A stretch of DNA of 41,522 bases from the NCBI GenBank assembly GCA_030452985.1, contig JAKDLG010000024.1, positions 1 to 41,522 on the forward strand. The letters are read 5' to 3'. Under the pieces are notes generated by a model. That model did not search any database, had not been told where the DNA came from, and saw only the letters and a list, made by a program, of their open reading frames with translations. Positions 1 to 8,674 of this stretch are shown piece after piece; position 1 is the stretch's first letter, and every line of letters begins with the position of its first letter. The position numbers and the translations under genes are program-made. Source of the stretch: Humibacillus sp. (lineage in GTDB: Bacteria > Actinomycetota > Actinomycetes > Actinomycetales > Dermatophilaceae).

Positions 1-168
1 GTCGTGCCCGCCTTGCTGCTACGGCGCGCCGTCACCTATCCGCGCGATCTCTTAGCCGACCGGGTCTTGATCGTCAACCCAGGCGGGTACCTCGGCCAGT
101 CAACGCGAAGGGAACTCGCCTACGCTCAAGCGGCCGGCAAGCCGATCGCCTTCACCGATCCCCTCTGA
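1..168 (+). CDS. C-terminal end of a nucleoside-2-deoxyribosyltransferase-like protein (5' truncated)
   Basis: The window opens inside this gene, so only the last 55 codons are visible; frame 1 stays open to TGA at 166-168. The tail reads ADRVLIVNPGGYLGQSTRRE and then LAYAQAAGKPIAF. From memory this resembles short actinobacterial proteins related to nucleoside 2-deoxyribosyltransferases (NDT), where an acidic residue in the RRE-type segment lies near the active site and the strand before it forms the Rossmann-like core. The next gene has the same general fold, so the two may be functionally linked or paralogous. The start, the full length and the substrate cannot be judged from this fragment. 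Confidence 0.6.
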   Translation, partial: VVPALLLRRAVTYPRDLLADRVLIVNPGGYLGQSTRRELAYAQAAGKPIAFTDPL

Positions 169-261
169 CGACAAGTCGCGCGAACATCACCACGACCGAG
201 CGGATGGCGGCAAATCCGGACGTCCGCCGAGACTGTCATTGGCTGCTGACAGGGTTTGGAC

Positions 262-654
262 ATGAGGATCTACGTCGCTGGCCCAGTCGCGGATACCGTC
301 ACGGTCCAGAAGGTCCAAGACGCCGTCCTCGCCGCGGGTCATGAGCTGACCCTGGACTGGAGTGCAGACGTGTCGTTCGCCGAGGGCTTTGCCGGTCAAA
401 TTGATCGGTCCGCGCGAATGGCTAAAGAGGAACTGGACGCGGTGATCGCAGCCGACGCTGTGCTTGTCGTGGCCTCTCAGCATGATGGGAGAGGCATGTT
501 CGTCGAGCTCGGCGTTGCTCTCGCTCGAGCCAGCCGCGGCGACCTCGACCACGTCGTGCTCATCGGCGAGATCCATCACGAGAGCGTCTTTTACTTCCAC
601 CCCCTTGTGCAGCGGGTGCCCACTGTCGAGGACTGGTTCGCTCAACTGCACTGA
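262..654 (+). CDS. Nucleoside 2-deoxyribosyltransferase-like protein
   Basis: A 130-residue protein starting MRIYVAGPVAD, the glycine-rich first strand of the NDT superfamily. ADAVLVVAS (about 64-72) and GMFVELGVALA (about 79-89) follow; E82 sits where the catalytic nucleophile of nucleoside deoxyribosyltransferases lies. Family members move deoxyribose between bases or hydrolyse modified nucleotides, and many small ones are orphan. I chose ATG 262 because AGGG at 251-254 is well placed for it, whereas the in-frame TTG at 256 would be too close. The product is likely cytosolic. Its neighbour is an NDT-like fragment on the same strand, 93 bases upstream. Function beyond the fold is inference. 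Confidence 0.7.
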   Translation: MRIYVAGPVADTVTVQKVQDAVLAAGHELTLDWSADVSFAEGFAGQIDRSARMAKEELDAVIAADAVLVVASQHDGRGMFVELGVALARASRGDLDHVVLIGEIHHESVFYFHPLVQRVPTVEDWFAQLH

Positions 655-702
655 ACCCATCGCGGCATGAGCGGTAAACGCCTCGCGCTCACGACCGGGC
701 GA

Positions 703-1278
703 TTAACCGACGATGCCGAGCGCCTTGACGATCTGGGCGGCCGTGTCGGATGGGGTCAGGTCATCGGTGTCAATGACGAGATCCCATTCCTCGCCGGCCA
801 GCACGTCGTAGTGTCCGCGGGAGTTGCCCAGCTGCTGGCCCTTCGTCCGAGCCCGTTCACGCTCCTCGAGGACAGGAAGCGAGGCCGTTAGCCGTACCCA
901 GAACGTGGAGGTGGCACGGAGCTCTCGACGCCAGGCAGGCATGATCGAGTCATCGACGGGCATCTCGTCGAGGATGACGCTATTCCCCGCCGCCAACAGC
1001 GCGTTGACTGCGGCACGCATCCCGGTCAGCAGTCGTGCACCGGCCTCGCCGTAGTAGATCCTGGCGCGTGGCGAGCCGTCCGCGTCGAGGGTTTCATCAA
1101 CCCAAAACCCTGGGCCAGGCCGGCGGGGGTGGTCGCGCCACTCATAGGGGAACATCGAGAAGAAGTGGTCGAGGCCGACGTGCAGGTACGGCTCGCGAAG
1201 CGCCAGTTGCAGCTGCTCTGAGACCGAGGTTTTCCCGACGCTCGACACGCCAACGAGCACGATTGCGCTACCAGTCAC
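703..1278 (-). CDS. Chloramphenicol phosphotransferase-like kinase
   Basis: A P-loop kinase of about 191 residues. With the GTG start at 1278 the protein opens MTGSAIVLVG, and the Walker A motif GVSSVGKTS falls at residues 10-18. In the CPT family the catalytic aspartate is D37, and here the segment HVGLDHF puts an Asp at residue 37. LDEMPVDD (middle) and the RERARTKGQQLG segment fit the lid region of this family. CPT of Streptomyces phosphorylates the C3 hydroxyl of chloramphenicol, but most relatives have unknown substrates, so antibiotic resistance is only a possibility. The frame is open further upstream to 1389, but that extension is Arg/Pro-rich and unlike the family N-terminus. It faces the NDT-like gene convergently. 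Confidence 0.75.
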   Translation of the reverse strand: MTGSAIVLVGVSSVGKTSVSEQLQLALREPYLHVGLDHFFSMFPYEWRDHPRRPGPGFWVDETLDADGSPRARIYYGEAGARLLTGMRAAVNALLAAGNSVILDEMPVDDSIMPAWRRELRATSTFWVRLTASLPVLEERERARTKGQQLGNSRGHYDVLAGEEWDLVIDTDDLTPSDTAAQIVKALGIVG

Positions 1279-1663
1279 ATCCGGCAGTCTCGCAGGAGCG
1301 AGCCGGCCCTGTTCGCGGGTCACTCCTCGGGCGGGGTTGTGCGCGACTCGCGGCAAGAGCGGAAGCCGGGGAACGGGCCGCTCATGCATGCTTATGCAGG
1401 GACGCCCGCACCCGAGGAGCCGCGACGATCGCCGCCTGGGCCTGTTTGGACCTCGTTACCGCGGTCGTCGACGTCGGCAAGGCCTGTATGGGGATCGGCA
1501 ATGGGAACCGCGTGCCGAAGGCGTTCAGAGTGTGGCTGAGTAGACATGGGACCGCGCCAGTATTGTCGAGTCGCGGCCAGCAACGGCCTAGGTTGACAGC
1601 CCCTCAGACCTTCGAGTGAGCCATTAGCCTCGCCCGAGTACCGCACCAGCTAGGAGGAGCACG
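1279..1663. other. Gene-poor gap with no supported gene
   Basis: I find no convincing gene, RNA or repeat here. Open frames exist on both strands, but they are Arg-rich and match no family I know. A TTGACA at 1593-1598 looks like a -35 box, yet no acceptable -10 lies 16-18 bases downstream. The only clear signal is the strong Shine-Dalgarno TAGGAGGAG at 1651-1659, which serves the next gene. Confidence 0.5.
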
Positions 1664-2089
1664 GTGGTTGCCCAGTTTCAGATTGTGGTCGACGCCCGCG
1701 ACCCAGTGCTGGTGGCCGAATTTTGGCGAACGGCCCTCGGCTATGAACGTGAGCCGTCACCTCCAGGCTATGACAGCTGGCAGGACTTCGCTGTGTGCAA
1801 CAACATCCCCCGCGAGGCGTGGAGCGACTCGGCTGTCGATCCCGAGGGCCTGCGGCCGCGGTTGTTCTTCCAACCTGTTCTGGAGGAGAAAGAGGTCAAG
1901 AACCGTCTCCATATCGACATCAATGCGGCAGCTGGTGGGACATCGCCGGAAGGGCGACGCATTGCCGTCGACGAGGAGATCAACCGACTGATGGAGGCAG
2001 GTGCGTCGGTGGCTGCCTGTATCGATACGGACTCAGAGTATCGAGTCGTCATGCGTGATCCTGAGGGCAATGAGTTCTGCATCCAGTAG
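1664..2089 (+). CDS. VOC-superfamily (glyoxalase/bleomycin-resistance-like) protein
   Basis: A 141-residue protein with the hallmarks of actinobacterial glyoxalase-like VOC proteins. The opening strand FQIVVDARDP is followed by VLVAEFWRTALGY, the typical helix of the first beta-alpha-beta module. RPRLFFQPV and NRLHIDI are the central strands, the His being a potential metal ligand. MRDPEGNEFCIQ is the classic C-terminal DPEGNxF signature. VOC proteins include glyoxalase I, extradiol dioxygenases and bleomycin/fosfomycin resistance proteins; this subfamily has no assigned reaction. The GTG start is fixed by TAGGAGGAG at 1651-1659 with ideal spacing. It stands alone between genes of the opposite strand. 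Confidence 0.85.
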   Translation: MVAQFQIVVDARDPVLVAEFWRTALGYEREPSPPGYDSWQDFAVCNNIPREAWSDSAVDPEGLRPRLFFQPVLEEKEVKNRLHIDINAAAGGTSPEGRRIAVDEEINRLMEAGASVAACIDTDSEYRVVMRDPEGNEFCIQ

Positions 2090-2149
2090 ATCGTCAGCAA
2101 GCCCCAATGGTCAGTTCGACCAATCAGCGCCCGGCCACCCGGCAACCGG

Positions 2150-2929
2150 TTAGGACTCAGACCCCCAGAGCGCGCGGTAGTAGACGACTCTTGCCGGATC
2201 GGGTTCAACGCCGTAGACCTCGTAGAACAGGCCGTCCCAGCCCGGACCGTAGTTCCACTCGAGGCTCATCGCGCCGACCGCGAGATCGGCCCAGCGGTCA
2301 CCCACCGCGAGATCGCCGACGTCGACGTTCGCGGCGAAGCGCCCATCAGCGTCTACCAGCGTGTTCGGAGAACAAGCGTCGCCATGTACGAGCACCGGAT
2401 GATCCACCGACGGCCGCGGGCCCAGTTCGGGCGGTGTCCGGGATACCCAAGACTCCCAATGCGAGGGAACCTCGGTGACCGGCAGCGCGTGTAGACGGCG
2501 GAGGCCTTCGGCGATGGCGCGCACGGCCTGCTTGGGGTGCGCCCGCCAGAAATCGCTCACGGCGGTGTCGGCGTCAAGCGCGGCGGTAAGCATCCACTGC
2601 CCGCCGCTGTCGTTGCCGGAGCTCAGCACGCGCGGGGCCGGATGCCGCCCCTCTAGCCAACGCAGCCGCTCCATCTCCCGCCCGAGGTCGATGTCGGCGG
2701 CATGGGGACTCCATTTGAGGTACCGATCTCCGAGCCGCCAGGTCTGGCCCCCGAGTTCGTTTCGCCACACCAGTTCGGGCGCGACCGGGTCCGGCGTGGT
2801 GCTCTTCCCTGATAATTCGTCAAGGATCGGAGCCGGAACCTCGTCCGGTTTGAGCGTTCGGAAGCGAAGTGTCCACTCGTCGTTGGTGCCACCGGGCGAG
2901 TCGGAACCGTGTGGCTCTACCGCGTTCAC
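2150..2929 (-). CDS. Aminoglycoside-phosphotransferase-like kinase (APH family)
   Basis: A 259-residue protein with the eukaryotic-kinase-like APH fold. RYLKWSP (about 69-75) contains the likely ATP-anchoring lysine K72. LVHGDACSPNTLVD (about 180-193) is the Brenner-type catalytic loop with D184 and N189. NVDVGDLAVGDRWADLA (about 201-217) is the metal-binding DxG loop followed by the DRxxDLA helix. The length matches APH(3')-type enzymes (about 265). These phosphorylate aminoglycoside hydroxyls, but many chromosomal members act on other small molecules, so resistance is not proven. All catalytic residues I can name are present. A 653-base gene-poor region lies upstream. Confidence 0.8.
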   Translation of the reverse strand: MNAVEPHGSDSPGGTNDEWTLRFRTLKPDEVPAPILDELSGKSTTPDPVAPELVWRNELGGQTWRLGDRYLKWSPHAADIDLGREMERLRWLEGRHPAPRVLSSGNDSGGQWMLTAALDADTAVSDFWRAHPKQAVRAIAEGLRRLHALPVTEVPSHWESWVSRTPPELGPRPSVDHPVLVHGDACSPNTLVDADGRFAANVDVGDLAVGDRWADLAVGAMSLEWNYGPGWDGLFYEVYGVEPDPARVVYYRALWGSES

Positions 2930-3099
2930 CGTTGACCGAGCCTCAGAAGTGACGGGGCGGCCCGATGGAGCGCCGTCATCAGTCGATTCACGCGATCACA
3001 ATAAGTTAGTAGCGTTGCGGTGAGTAGTCATCCGCGCCGATGCATGAGTACCCAATCGGGCAACATCCGCTACTCGGCATGTGGGGACGTTCGTTTGTC

Positions 3100-3126
3100 C
3101 CCTTGCCCGCATGGATCGGGCAAGGG
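3100..3126. repeat. Perfect 10-bp inverted repeat (hairpin)
   Basis: CCCTTGCCCG at 3100-3109 and CGGGCAAGGG at 3117-3126 are exact reverse complements around a 7-base loop. No T-run follows on either strand, so it is not a textbook intrinsic terminator. An operator or a structured leader is possible. Confidence 0.6.
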
Positions 3127-3446
3127 ATGGACCGTCGACGGGCCTCTCGTGCAGTTGCCCACGTGCCCCCTACAGCCGCGCGCCGCGTCCCGGTTGTCGT
3201 CGTGCGCAGGGAGCACCCGAATCAGACGAGCTTCGGTGCAAGCGCGACCGCGCAGCGCGCTGACCCGACGGCAGCGACCCTCGCGGGAGTGCCCAGGTCT
3301 CCTAAGTCTCTGGCTCCCGCTTGCCGTCTATAACGTGACACCGAGACTCACCCGAGAGACCTTGCCGGCTTGTATGACTTGAGGTGGGGGTCATTCCAGC
3401 CCATAAGCGCGCGTGCAGTCCGCGACTCTTCCCATAATGCGGCGTT

Positions 3447-3457
3447 TATGTTACATA
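3447..3457. promoter_or_regulatory. AT-rich palindrome, candidate operator upstream of the catabolic block
   Basis: TATGTTACATA is a perfect palindrome around one central base in otherwise GC-rich DNA, 126 bases before the E1 start codon. Such sites are typical for GntR/FadR-like regulators, but no regulator gene lies nearby. Assignment as an operator is inference. Confidence 0.3.
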
Positions 3458-3582
3458 GCCAGCCCACCGGTGATCGGGTCGGCAAGCGTTGCGGGGCGCC
3501 CTGGTGAACTGGCGTCCGGGATGTCCCATGACCCATGGTGGGGTGGTCGTAGGGACCGGGCCACAATAAGGCGGCAGATCGC

Positions 3583-5829
3583 ATGACCGAACAGATCGAC
3601 GAGCACTTCCTGACGCAGGTGCAGAGTTGGTCACGCCCGTTCACGATCGATCCCGAGCCCGGCCGTGAGGGCGTTCAACGCGCTGAGGCCGTGCCGCCCG
3701 GGCTCTTGCTCGACCTGTTCGAGGCCCAGCTGCTCTCGCGCCACCTCGACTTCGCCGCCCGTTCCCTACAGGCGCGAGGCGAGGGTTTCTACACGATCGG
3801 GTCGAGCGGTCACGAGCCCAACGCTGCCGTCGCCCTCGCCCTGCGCCCGAGCGACCCGGCGCTCTTGCACTACCGCTCCGGCGGGTTCTACTGCGCCCGG
3901 GCCGGGCAGGTGCCGGGTACCGACGCGGCGCTCGATGTGCTGCGCAGTCTGACCTGCTCGGTGGACGACCCGATCTCGGGCGGGCGGCACAAGGTCTTCG
4001 GCCACCCGGAGCTCGCGATCATTCCGCAGACCTCGACGATCGCCTCACACCTGCCGCGGGCGGTCGGCATGGCATTCGCGCTCGAGCAGCGGGCGCCGCT
4101 CGGGGTCACGACGCCCGTACCGCCGGATGCCGTCGTCGTAGCGAGTCTCGGCGACGCGTCGGTCAACCACTCCACCGCGGTGGGCGCGCTCAATGCGGCC
4201 GGCCACATCGTGCACCGCGGCACTCCCCTGCCGCTGCTCGTCGTCTGCGAGGACAACGGCATCGGTATCAGCGTGCGCACCCCGCCCGGCTGGACCCGCC
4301 ACGCCCTGCAGTCACTGCCCGGCATCCGCTACCTCGCAGCGAGCGGCGCTGACCCCGCGCAGTGCCTGACCGTCGCCCGCGAGGCCGTCGAGCACGTCCG
4401 CACCCGCCGACAGCCCGTGGTGCTGCACCTGACCACGGTGCGCCTGATGGGCCACGCCGGTTCTGACGTCGAACTGGCCTACCGCAGTCGTCGTCAGATC
4501 GACGATGACATCACGGCCGACCCGCTCGTGGCCACCGCCCGGGTGCTGCACGCTCGAGGCCTGCGCACCGCCGGGCAGCTCGTGGAGCGGTACGAGCAGG
4601 CCAGGCAGCATGTCGCTGACACCGTCGAGCGGCTACTGCCGACGGCACGACTCGACTCGGCCGAGGCCGTCATGCGGCCGCTCACCGAACGCTCGACAGC
4701 ACGGGTTCGAGCGGAGTCCGCCGTTTTCGCCGCCGACCGGCCGGCGGCCTTCCGGGGGAAGCTGCCCGAGGATGCCGGCCCGCTCACGCTGGCCCAGTCG
4801 ATCAACGCGGCGCTCACCGACCTGATGGCGGCCCACCGAGACGTGCTGGTCTTCGGCGAGGACGTCGGCGTCAAGGGGGGTGTGTACGGCGTCACCAGGG
4901 GGCTACGTACCCGGTTCGGGGCCCGGCGCGTCTTCGACACGCTGCTCGACGAGCAGACAATTCTCGGGACCGCCCTCGGGTCGGCGCTCGCGGGCTTTCT
5001 GCCCGTGCCCGAGATCCAGTACCTCGCCTACCTGCACAACGCGGAGGACCAGCTGCGTGGTGAGGCCGCGACGCTGCGGTTCTTCTCCAACGGCCAGTTC
5101 GGCAACGGCATGCTCGTGCGGGTGCAGGGGCTGGCCTACCAGAAGGGGTTCGGGGGGCACTTCCACAACGACAACTCGCTGGCAGTGCTGCGCGACATCC
5201 CCGGGATCGTCGTCGCCGTGCCCTCGAGCGCCGCTGAGGCGCCGGGGCTCGTGCGGGCCCTGGCCGCGCTGGCCCGGTGCGAGAGCCGCGTCTGCGTTCT
5301 CGTCGAGCCCATCGCCCTCTACCACACGCGCGATCTGCGCCCCGCCGACGGGGCGTGGGCGGCGCCCTACCTCCCGCCGCAGCACTGGGGCACCGACCGC
5401 GCCGAGGTCGGCCACGGGACACTGCACGACGCCCTGGACGAGACCGGCACCGACGTGCTCGTCGTGACCTTCGGCAACGGGGTCCCGATGAGCCTGCGGG
5501 CAGTGGCCGCCGCGCAGGAGAGGGCCGCGTCGCAGGGCCGCTCAGCACCGCGGGCCAGCGTCTACGACCTGCGATGGCTGGCGCCGCTGCCGGTCGACGA
5601 CCTGCTCGAGCAGGCGCGTCATGCCGATCGGGTGCTCGTCGTCGACGAGACGCGTCGCACCGGTGGCGTCTCGGAGGGGGTGGTGGCCACTCTTGTCGAC
5701 GGTGGCTACGGTGGCCGGATCAGCCGGGTCACGAGCAGGGACAGCATCATCCCGCTCGGCCCGGCGGCAGCCACGGTGCTGCTGTCGGAGAATGAGATCG
5801 TCGATGCCCTACTGGGAGGAGCCGGATGA
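3583..5829 (+). CDS. Fused alpha/beta thiamine-diphosphate 2-oxoacid dehydrogenase E1
   Basis: A 748-residue single-chain E1. The N-terminal half (about 45-370) is E1-alpha: SRHLDFAAR, GSSGHEPNAA, and the ThDP/Mg motif GDASVN (190-195) closing with EDNGIGIS (223-230). The second half (about 400-745) is E1-beta: LVFGEDVGVKGGVYG with the cofactor-activating Glu near 425, then RVFDTLLDE and PEIQYLAYLHNAEDQLRGEA. Branched-chain and pyruvate E1 normally consist of two polypeptides; here they are joined. E1 decarboxylates a 2-oxoacid and passes the acyl group to a lipoyl E2, but no E2 or E3 gene is visible. The next gene overlaps by ATGA, so the two are co-translated. Substrate is unknown; the context suggests an amino-acid-derived oxoacid. 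Confidence 0.88.
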   Translation: MTEQIDEHFLTQVQSWSRPFTIDPEPGREGVQRAEAVPPGLLLDLFEAQLLSRHLDFAARSLQARGEGFYTIGSSGHEPNAAVALALRPSDPALLHYRSGGFYCARAGQVPGTDAALDVLRSLTCSVDDPISGGRHKVFGHPELAIIPQTSTIASHLPRAVGMAFALEQRAPLGVTTPVPPDAVVVASLGDASVNHSTAVGALNAAGHIVHRGTPLPLLVVCEDNGIGISVRTPPGWTRHALQSLPGIRYLAASGADPAQCLTVAREAVEHVRTRRQPVVLHLTTVRLMGHAGSDVELAYRSRRQIDDDITADPLVATARVLHARGLRTAGQLVERYEQARQHVADTVERLLPTARLDSAEAVMRPLTERSTARVRAESAVFAADRPAAFRGKLPEDAGPLTLAQSINAALTDLMAAHRDVLVFGEDVGVKGGVYGVTRGLRTRFGARRVFDTLLDEQTILGTALGSALAGFLPVPEIQYLAYLHNAEDQLRGEAATLRFFSNGQFGNGMLVRVQGLAYQKGFGGHFHNDNSLAVLRDIPGIVVAVPSSAAEAPGLVRALAALARCESRVCVLVEPIALYHTRDLRPADGAWAAPYLPPQHWGTDRAEVGHGTLHDALDETGTDVLVVTFGNGVPMSLRAVAAAQERAASQGRSAPRASVYDLRWLAPLPVDDLLEQARHADRVLVVDETRRTGGVSEGVVATLVDGGYGGRISRVTSRDSIIPLGPAAATVLLSENEIVDALLGGAG

Positions 5830-6983
5830 GCGCGAGGGCCCCGAGCCACGCCGACGTCGTTGTGATCGGCGGTGGGGTAATCGGGCTCGCCACCGCCTAC
5901 AGCCTGGCCCGCAGCGGCGCCGGGAAGGTCGTCCTGCTCGACCAGGGCCCGTTCGGGTCGGGCTCGACGTGCAAGGCCGCCGGCGGCGTGCGCGCCCAGT
6001 TCAGTGACGAGACCAACATCGTCATGGGCGACTACGGTCTCGACGTGTTCGAGCGGTTCGCGACGCTGTTCGACCAGGAGATCGACCTGCGCCAGAACGG
6101 TTACCTCTTTCTGCTCGACGACCCGGCTGACGTCGCCGACTTCGAGAGGAGCGTCGCACTGCAGCAGTCGCTCGGCGTCGACAGCCGCATGATCGACGCC
6201 GCAGAGGCCCAGCGCCTGGCCCCGATCATCAGCACTGAGGGTGTACTGGCCGCTGCCTACGGCCCACGTGACGGGCACTGCACCCCGGAGTCGGTGGTCC
6301 TTGGCTACGCGCGGGCGGCCCGGCGCGCCGGCGCCACCCTGATCCCGAGCTGCCGCGTCAGAGGCGCCGAGGTCACCGACGGCACGATCCGGGCCGTTCA
6401 CACCGAAGCCGGCCGCATCGAGACCGGCACCGTGGTGTGCTGCGCCGGCGCCTGGTCCCGGGCGGTCGGGGAATGGTTCGGCGTCGACCTTCCGGTCGAC
6501 CCGGTGCGCCGGCAGATCGTCACCACCGAGCCGATCCCGGGCCTTGACCAGACGATGCCGATGACGATCGACTTCTCCACGACCTTCTACTTCCACGAGG
6601 AGGGGCCCGGCCTGCTCATCGGCATGTCGGACCCGGACGAGACCGTCGGCTTCAAGCTGAACCGCGGAGACGAGTGGCTGCCGGGTCTGGTCGGCGCCGC
6701 CGAGCATCGCGTCCCCTCCCTGGCCGACGTCGGCATCGTCAGCGGTTGGGCCGGCCTCTACGAGGTGACGCCCGATCACAACGGGCTGATCGGCGAGGCG
6801 ACCGGCGTCAGCCGCTTCCTCTACGCCACCGGTTTCTCCGGACACGGCTTTCTGCTCGGCCCGGCCATGGGCGAGGTGATGTCGTCGCTGGTTCGTGGCG
6901 AGGCACCGTTCGTGGATGTGTCGGCGTTCGACGCCCGGCGCTTCGAGCATGCGAACCTGCACCGAGAGAAGAACATCGTCTAG
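5826..6983 (+). CDS. FAD-dependent oxidoreductase, DAO / sarcosine-oxidase-beta type
   Basis: A 385-residue flavoprotein. The Rossmann FAD motif GGGVIG is at residues 15-20, followed by the ADP-ribose-binding acidic residue in VVLLDQGPFGSGST. C-terminal motifs GLYEVTPDHNGLIGE and YATGFSGHGFLLGPAMGE are typical of the DAO family (sarcosine oxidase beta, D-amino-acid dehydrogenase, L-pipecolate oxidase). These oxidise secondary or alpha-amines to imines. The start overlaps the E1 stop (ATGA at 5826-5829), and the aldehyde dehydrogenase follows 65 bases later. The ALDH7-type neighbour makes an imine in equilibrium with a semialdehyde, such as piperideine-6-carboxylate, an attractive product. Pipecolate oxidase is therefore a hypothesis. 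Confidence 0.82.
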   Translation: MSARAPSHADVVVIGGGVIGLATAYSLARSGAGKVVLLDQGPFGSGSTCKAAGGVRAQFSDETNIVMGDYGLDVFERFATLFDQEIDLRQNGYLFLLDDPADVADFERSVALQQSLGVDSRMIDAAEAQRLAPIISTEGVLAAAYGPRDGHCTPESVVLGYARAARRAGATLIPSCRVRGAEVTDGTIRAVHTEAGRIETGTVVCCAGAWSRAVGEWFGVDLPVDPVRRQIVTTEPIPGLDQTMPMTIDFSTTFYFHEEGPGLLIGMSDPDETVGFKLNRGDEWLPGLVGAAEHRVPSLADVGIVSGWAGLYEVTPDHNGLIGEATGVSRFLYATGFSGHGFLLGPAMGEVMSSLVRGEAPFVDVSAFDARRFEHANLHREKNIV

Positions 6984-7048
6984 GGCTGCCCCCCGTCCAC
7001 GTCCACGTTCCGATTGATTTGTGCGCACCAACCGAGAAGGAGCCCCTC

Positions 7049-8620
7049 ATGACCAGCATGACCCCCACCCACGAGTCCGACCGCGCGGACGCCCCGGGCC
7101 TGCCCACCGCTGAAGACCTGCGGCAGGTCGCGCAGGATGCCGCTCGGCGCTGCGGCGTCGACGCCGCGGCACTGCAAGGTGACCACCACGGGCGCTCGCC
7201 CATCAACGGCGGCTCCGTCTCATCGGTGCGCTGGAGCTCCCCCGCGGAGGTCGACGAGGCCGTCGCCCGGGCGCACGCCGCCTTCCGCGAATGGCGCGTC
7301 GTGCCGGCGCCGGTGCGCGGCGCGGTGATCAAGCGGCTCGGCGAGCTGTTGACCGAGCACAAGAACGACCTCGGCACCCTGGTCAGCGTCGAGGTCGGCA
7401 AGGTCACCTCCGAGGCCCGGGGTGAGGTGCAGGAGATGATCGATATCTGCGACTACGCGGTCGGCCTGTCCCGACAGCTCTTCGGCAAGACGATGACCTC
7501 GGAGCGGCCCGGTCACCGGCTGATGGAGACGTGGCACCCGCTGGGGGTCGTCGGGGTCGTCTCCGCGTTCAACTTCCCCGTGGCAGTGTGGTCGTGGAAC
7601 ACCGCCGTGGCACTCGTCTGCGGGGACGCCGTGGTCTGGAAGCCGTCGGAGACCGCACCACTGTGCGCCCTCGCCTCCAACGCCCTGCTGAAGCGTGCCC
7701 TGACCGAGAGTGGACACAGCACCGACCTGAGCCAGGTGGTCATCGGCGGACCCGAGGTGGGTGCGGCGCTCGTCGACAACCGCGCGGTGGCGCTGGTCAG
7801 TGCGACCGGTTCGACGAGGATGGGCCGGGCGGTCGGGCCTCGCCTGGCCGAGAGGTTCGGGCGCAGCCTGCTCGAGCTCGGCGGCAACAACGCCGCGATC
7901 GTCGCCCCGAGCGCAGACCTCGACCTGACGGCCCGAGGCATCGTCTTCTCGGCTGCCGGCACGGCCGGGCAGCGGTGCACCACGATGCGCCGTGTCATCG
8001 CCCACGAGTCGGTCATCGACGAGATCACCGAGCGCGTCGCCACCGCCTACGAGAAGCTGCCGGTCGGCAACCCGATGGAAGGCACCACGCTCGTAGGCCC
8101 GCTTATCAACCGGCAGGCCCACGACAGCTTCGTCGCAGCGATCGAGGCGGCGACAGCAGCCGGCGGGCAGGTCCTGGCCGGCGGTGAGCGAGCCCTCGCC
8201 GACGAGAGCCCGGACGCCTACTACGTCACGCCGACCGTGATCAGGATGCCGGAACAGAGCGAGGTCGTGCACCAGGAAACCTTCGCGCCGATCCTCTACG
8301 TCATGCCTTACACCGAGTTCACCGACGCAGTCGAACTGAACAACGCCGTGCCGCAAGGTCTTTCATCGAGCATCTTCACGTCCGACCAGGCCGAGGCAGA
8401 ACTGTTCATGTCGGCCGCCGGCTCGGACTGCGGCATCGTCAACGTCAACATTGGCACGTCCGGCGCGGAGATCGGTGGCGCGTTCGGCGGAGAGAAGGAG
8501 ACCGGCGGAGGCCGGGAGTCGGGCTCCGACGCGTGGCGGGCCTACATGCGCCGGGCGACGAACACCGTCAACTACTCGGGTGAGCTGCCGCTCGCGCAAG
8601 GGGTGACCTTCGAGGTCTGA
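7049..8620 (+). CDS. ALDH7-type aldehyde dehydrogenase (probable piperideine-6-carboxylate / aminoadipate-semialdehyde dehydrogenase)
   Basis: A 523-residue NAD(P)-dependent aldehyde dehydrogenase. AFNFPVAVWSWN (about 173-184) and the LELGGNNA general-base Glu (E276) precede the catalytic Cys310 in AGQRCTT. The C-terminal signature GGEKETGGGRESGSDAWRAY is diagnostic of the ALDH7/antiquitin clade, which oxidises alpha-aminoadipate semialdehyde (the open form of piperideine-6-carboxylate) in lysine breakdown. I chose ATG 7049 over upstream starts because GAGAAGGAG (about 7034-7042) precedes it and the earlier frame overlaps the oxidoreductase gene. It is the third gene of the same-strand block. 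The assignment to the clade is firm; the exact substrate here is inferred. Confidence 0.88.
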   Translation: MTSMTPTHESDRADAPGLPTAEDLRQVAQDAARRCGVDAAALQGDHHGRSPINGGSVSSVRWSSPAEVDEAVARAHAAFREWRVVPAPVRGAVIKRLGELLTEHKNDLGTLVSVEVGKVTSEARGEVQEMIDICDYAVGLSRQLFGKTMTSERPGHRLMETWHPLGVVGVVSAFNFPVAVWSWNTAVALVCGDAVVWKPSETAPLCALASNALLKRALTESGHSTDLSQVVIGGPEVGAALVDNRAVALVSATGSTRMGRAVGPRLAERFGRSLLELGGNNAAIVAPSADLDLTARGIVFSAAGTAGQRCTTMRRVIAHESVIDEITERVATAYEKLPVGNPMEGTTLVGPLINRQAHDSFVAAIEAATAAGGQVLAGGERALADESPDAYYVTPTVIRMPEQSEVVHQETFAPILYVMPYTEFTDAVELNNAVPQGLSSSIFTSDQAEAELFMSAAGSDCGIVNVNIGTSGAEIGGAFGGEKETGGGRESGSDAWRAYMRRATNTVNYSGELPLAQGVTFEV

Positions 8621-8674
8621 CCCCCTGCGCGAGCAGGCCGTCACGGCGGAGCCGCGCTCTGTTGAACTACGAGG

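Larger units (their letters stand above)
2930..3582. other. Gene-poor region, 653 bases
   Basis: No supported gene. It contains a perfect 10-bp inverted repeat (3100-3126) and an AT-rich palindrome (3447-3457), listed separately. Scattered short open frames are Arg/Pro-rich and lack family features. The region separates the accessory-looking single genes from the catabolic block and presumably carries the promoters of both flanking genes. Confidence 0.5.

Noticed and set aside
1593..1630. TTGACA -35 box before the VOC gene
   Set aside because: No usable -10 at 16-18 bases; the nearest TAGCCT is 26 bases away.
5706..7031. Long antisense frame opposite the E1 end and FAD oxidoreductase
   Set aside because: A third-position GC shadow of strongly supported genes; no family features.
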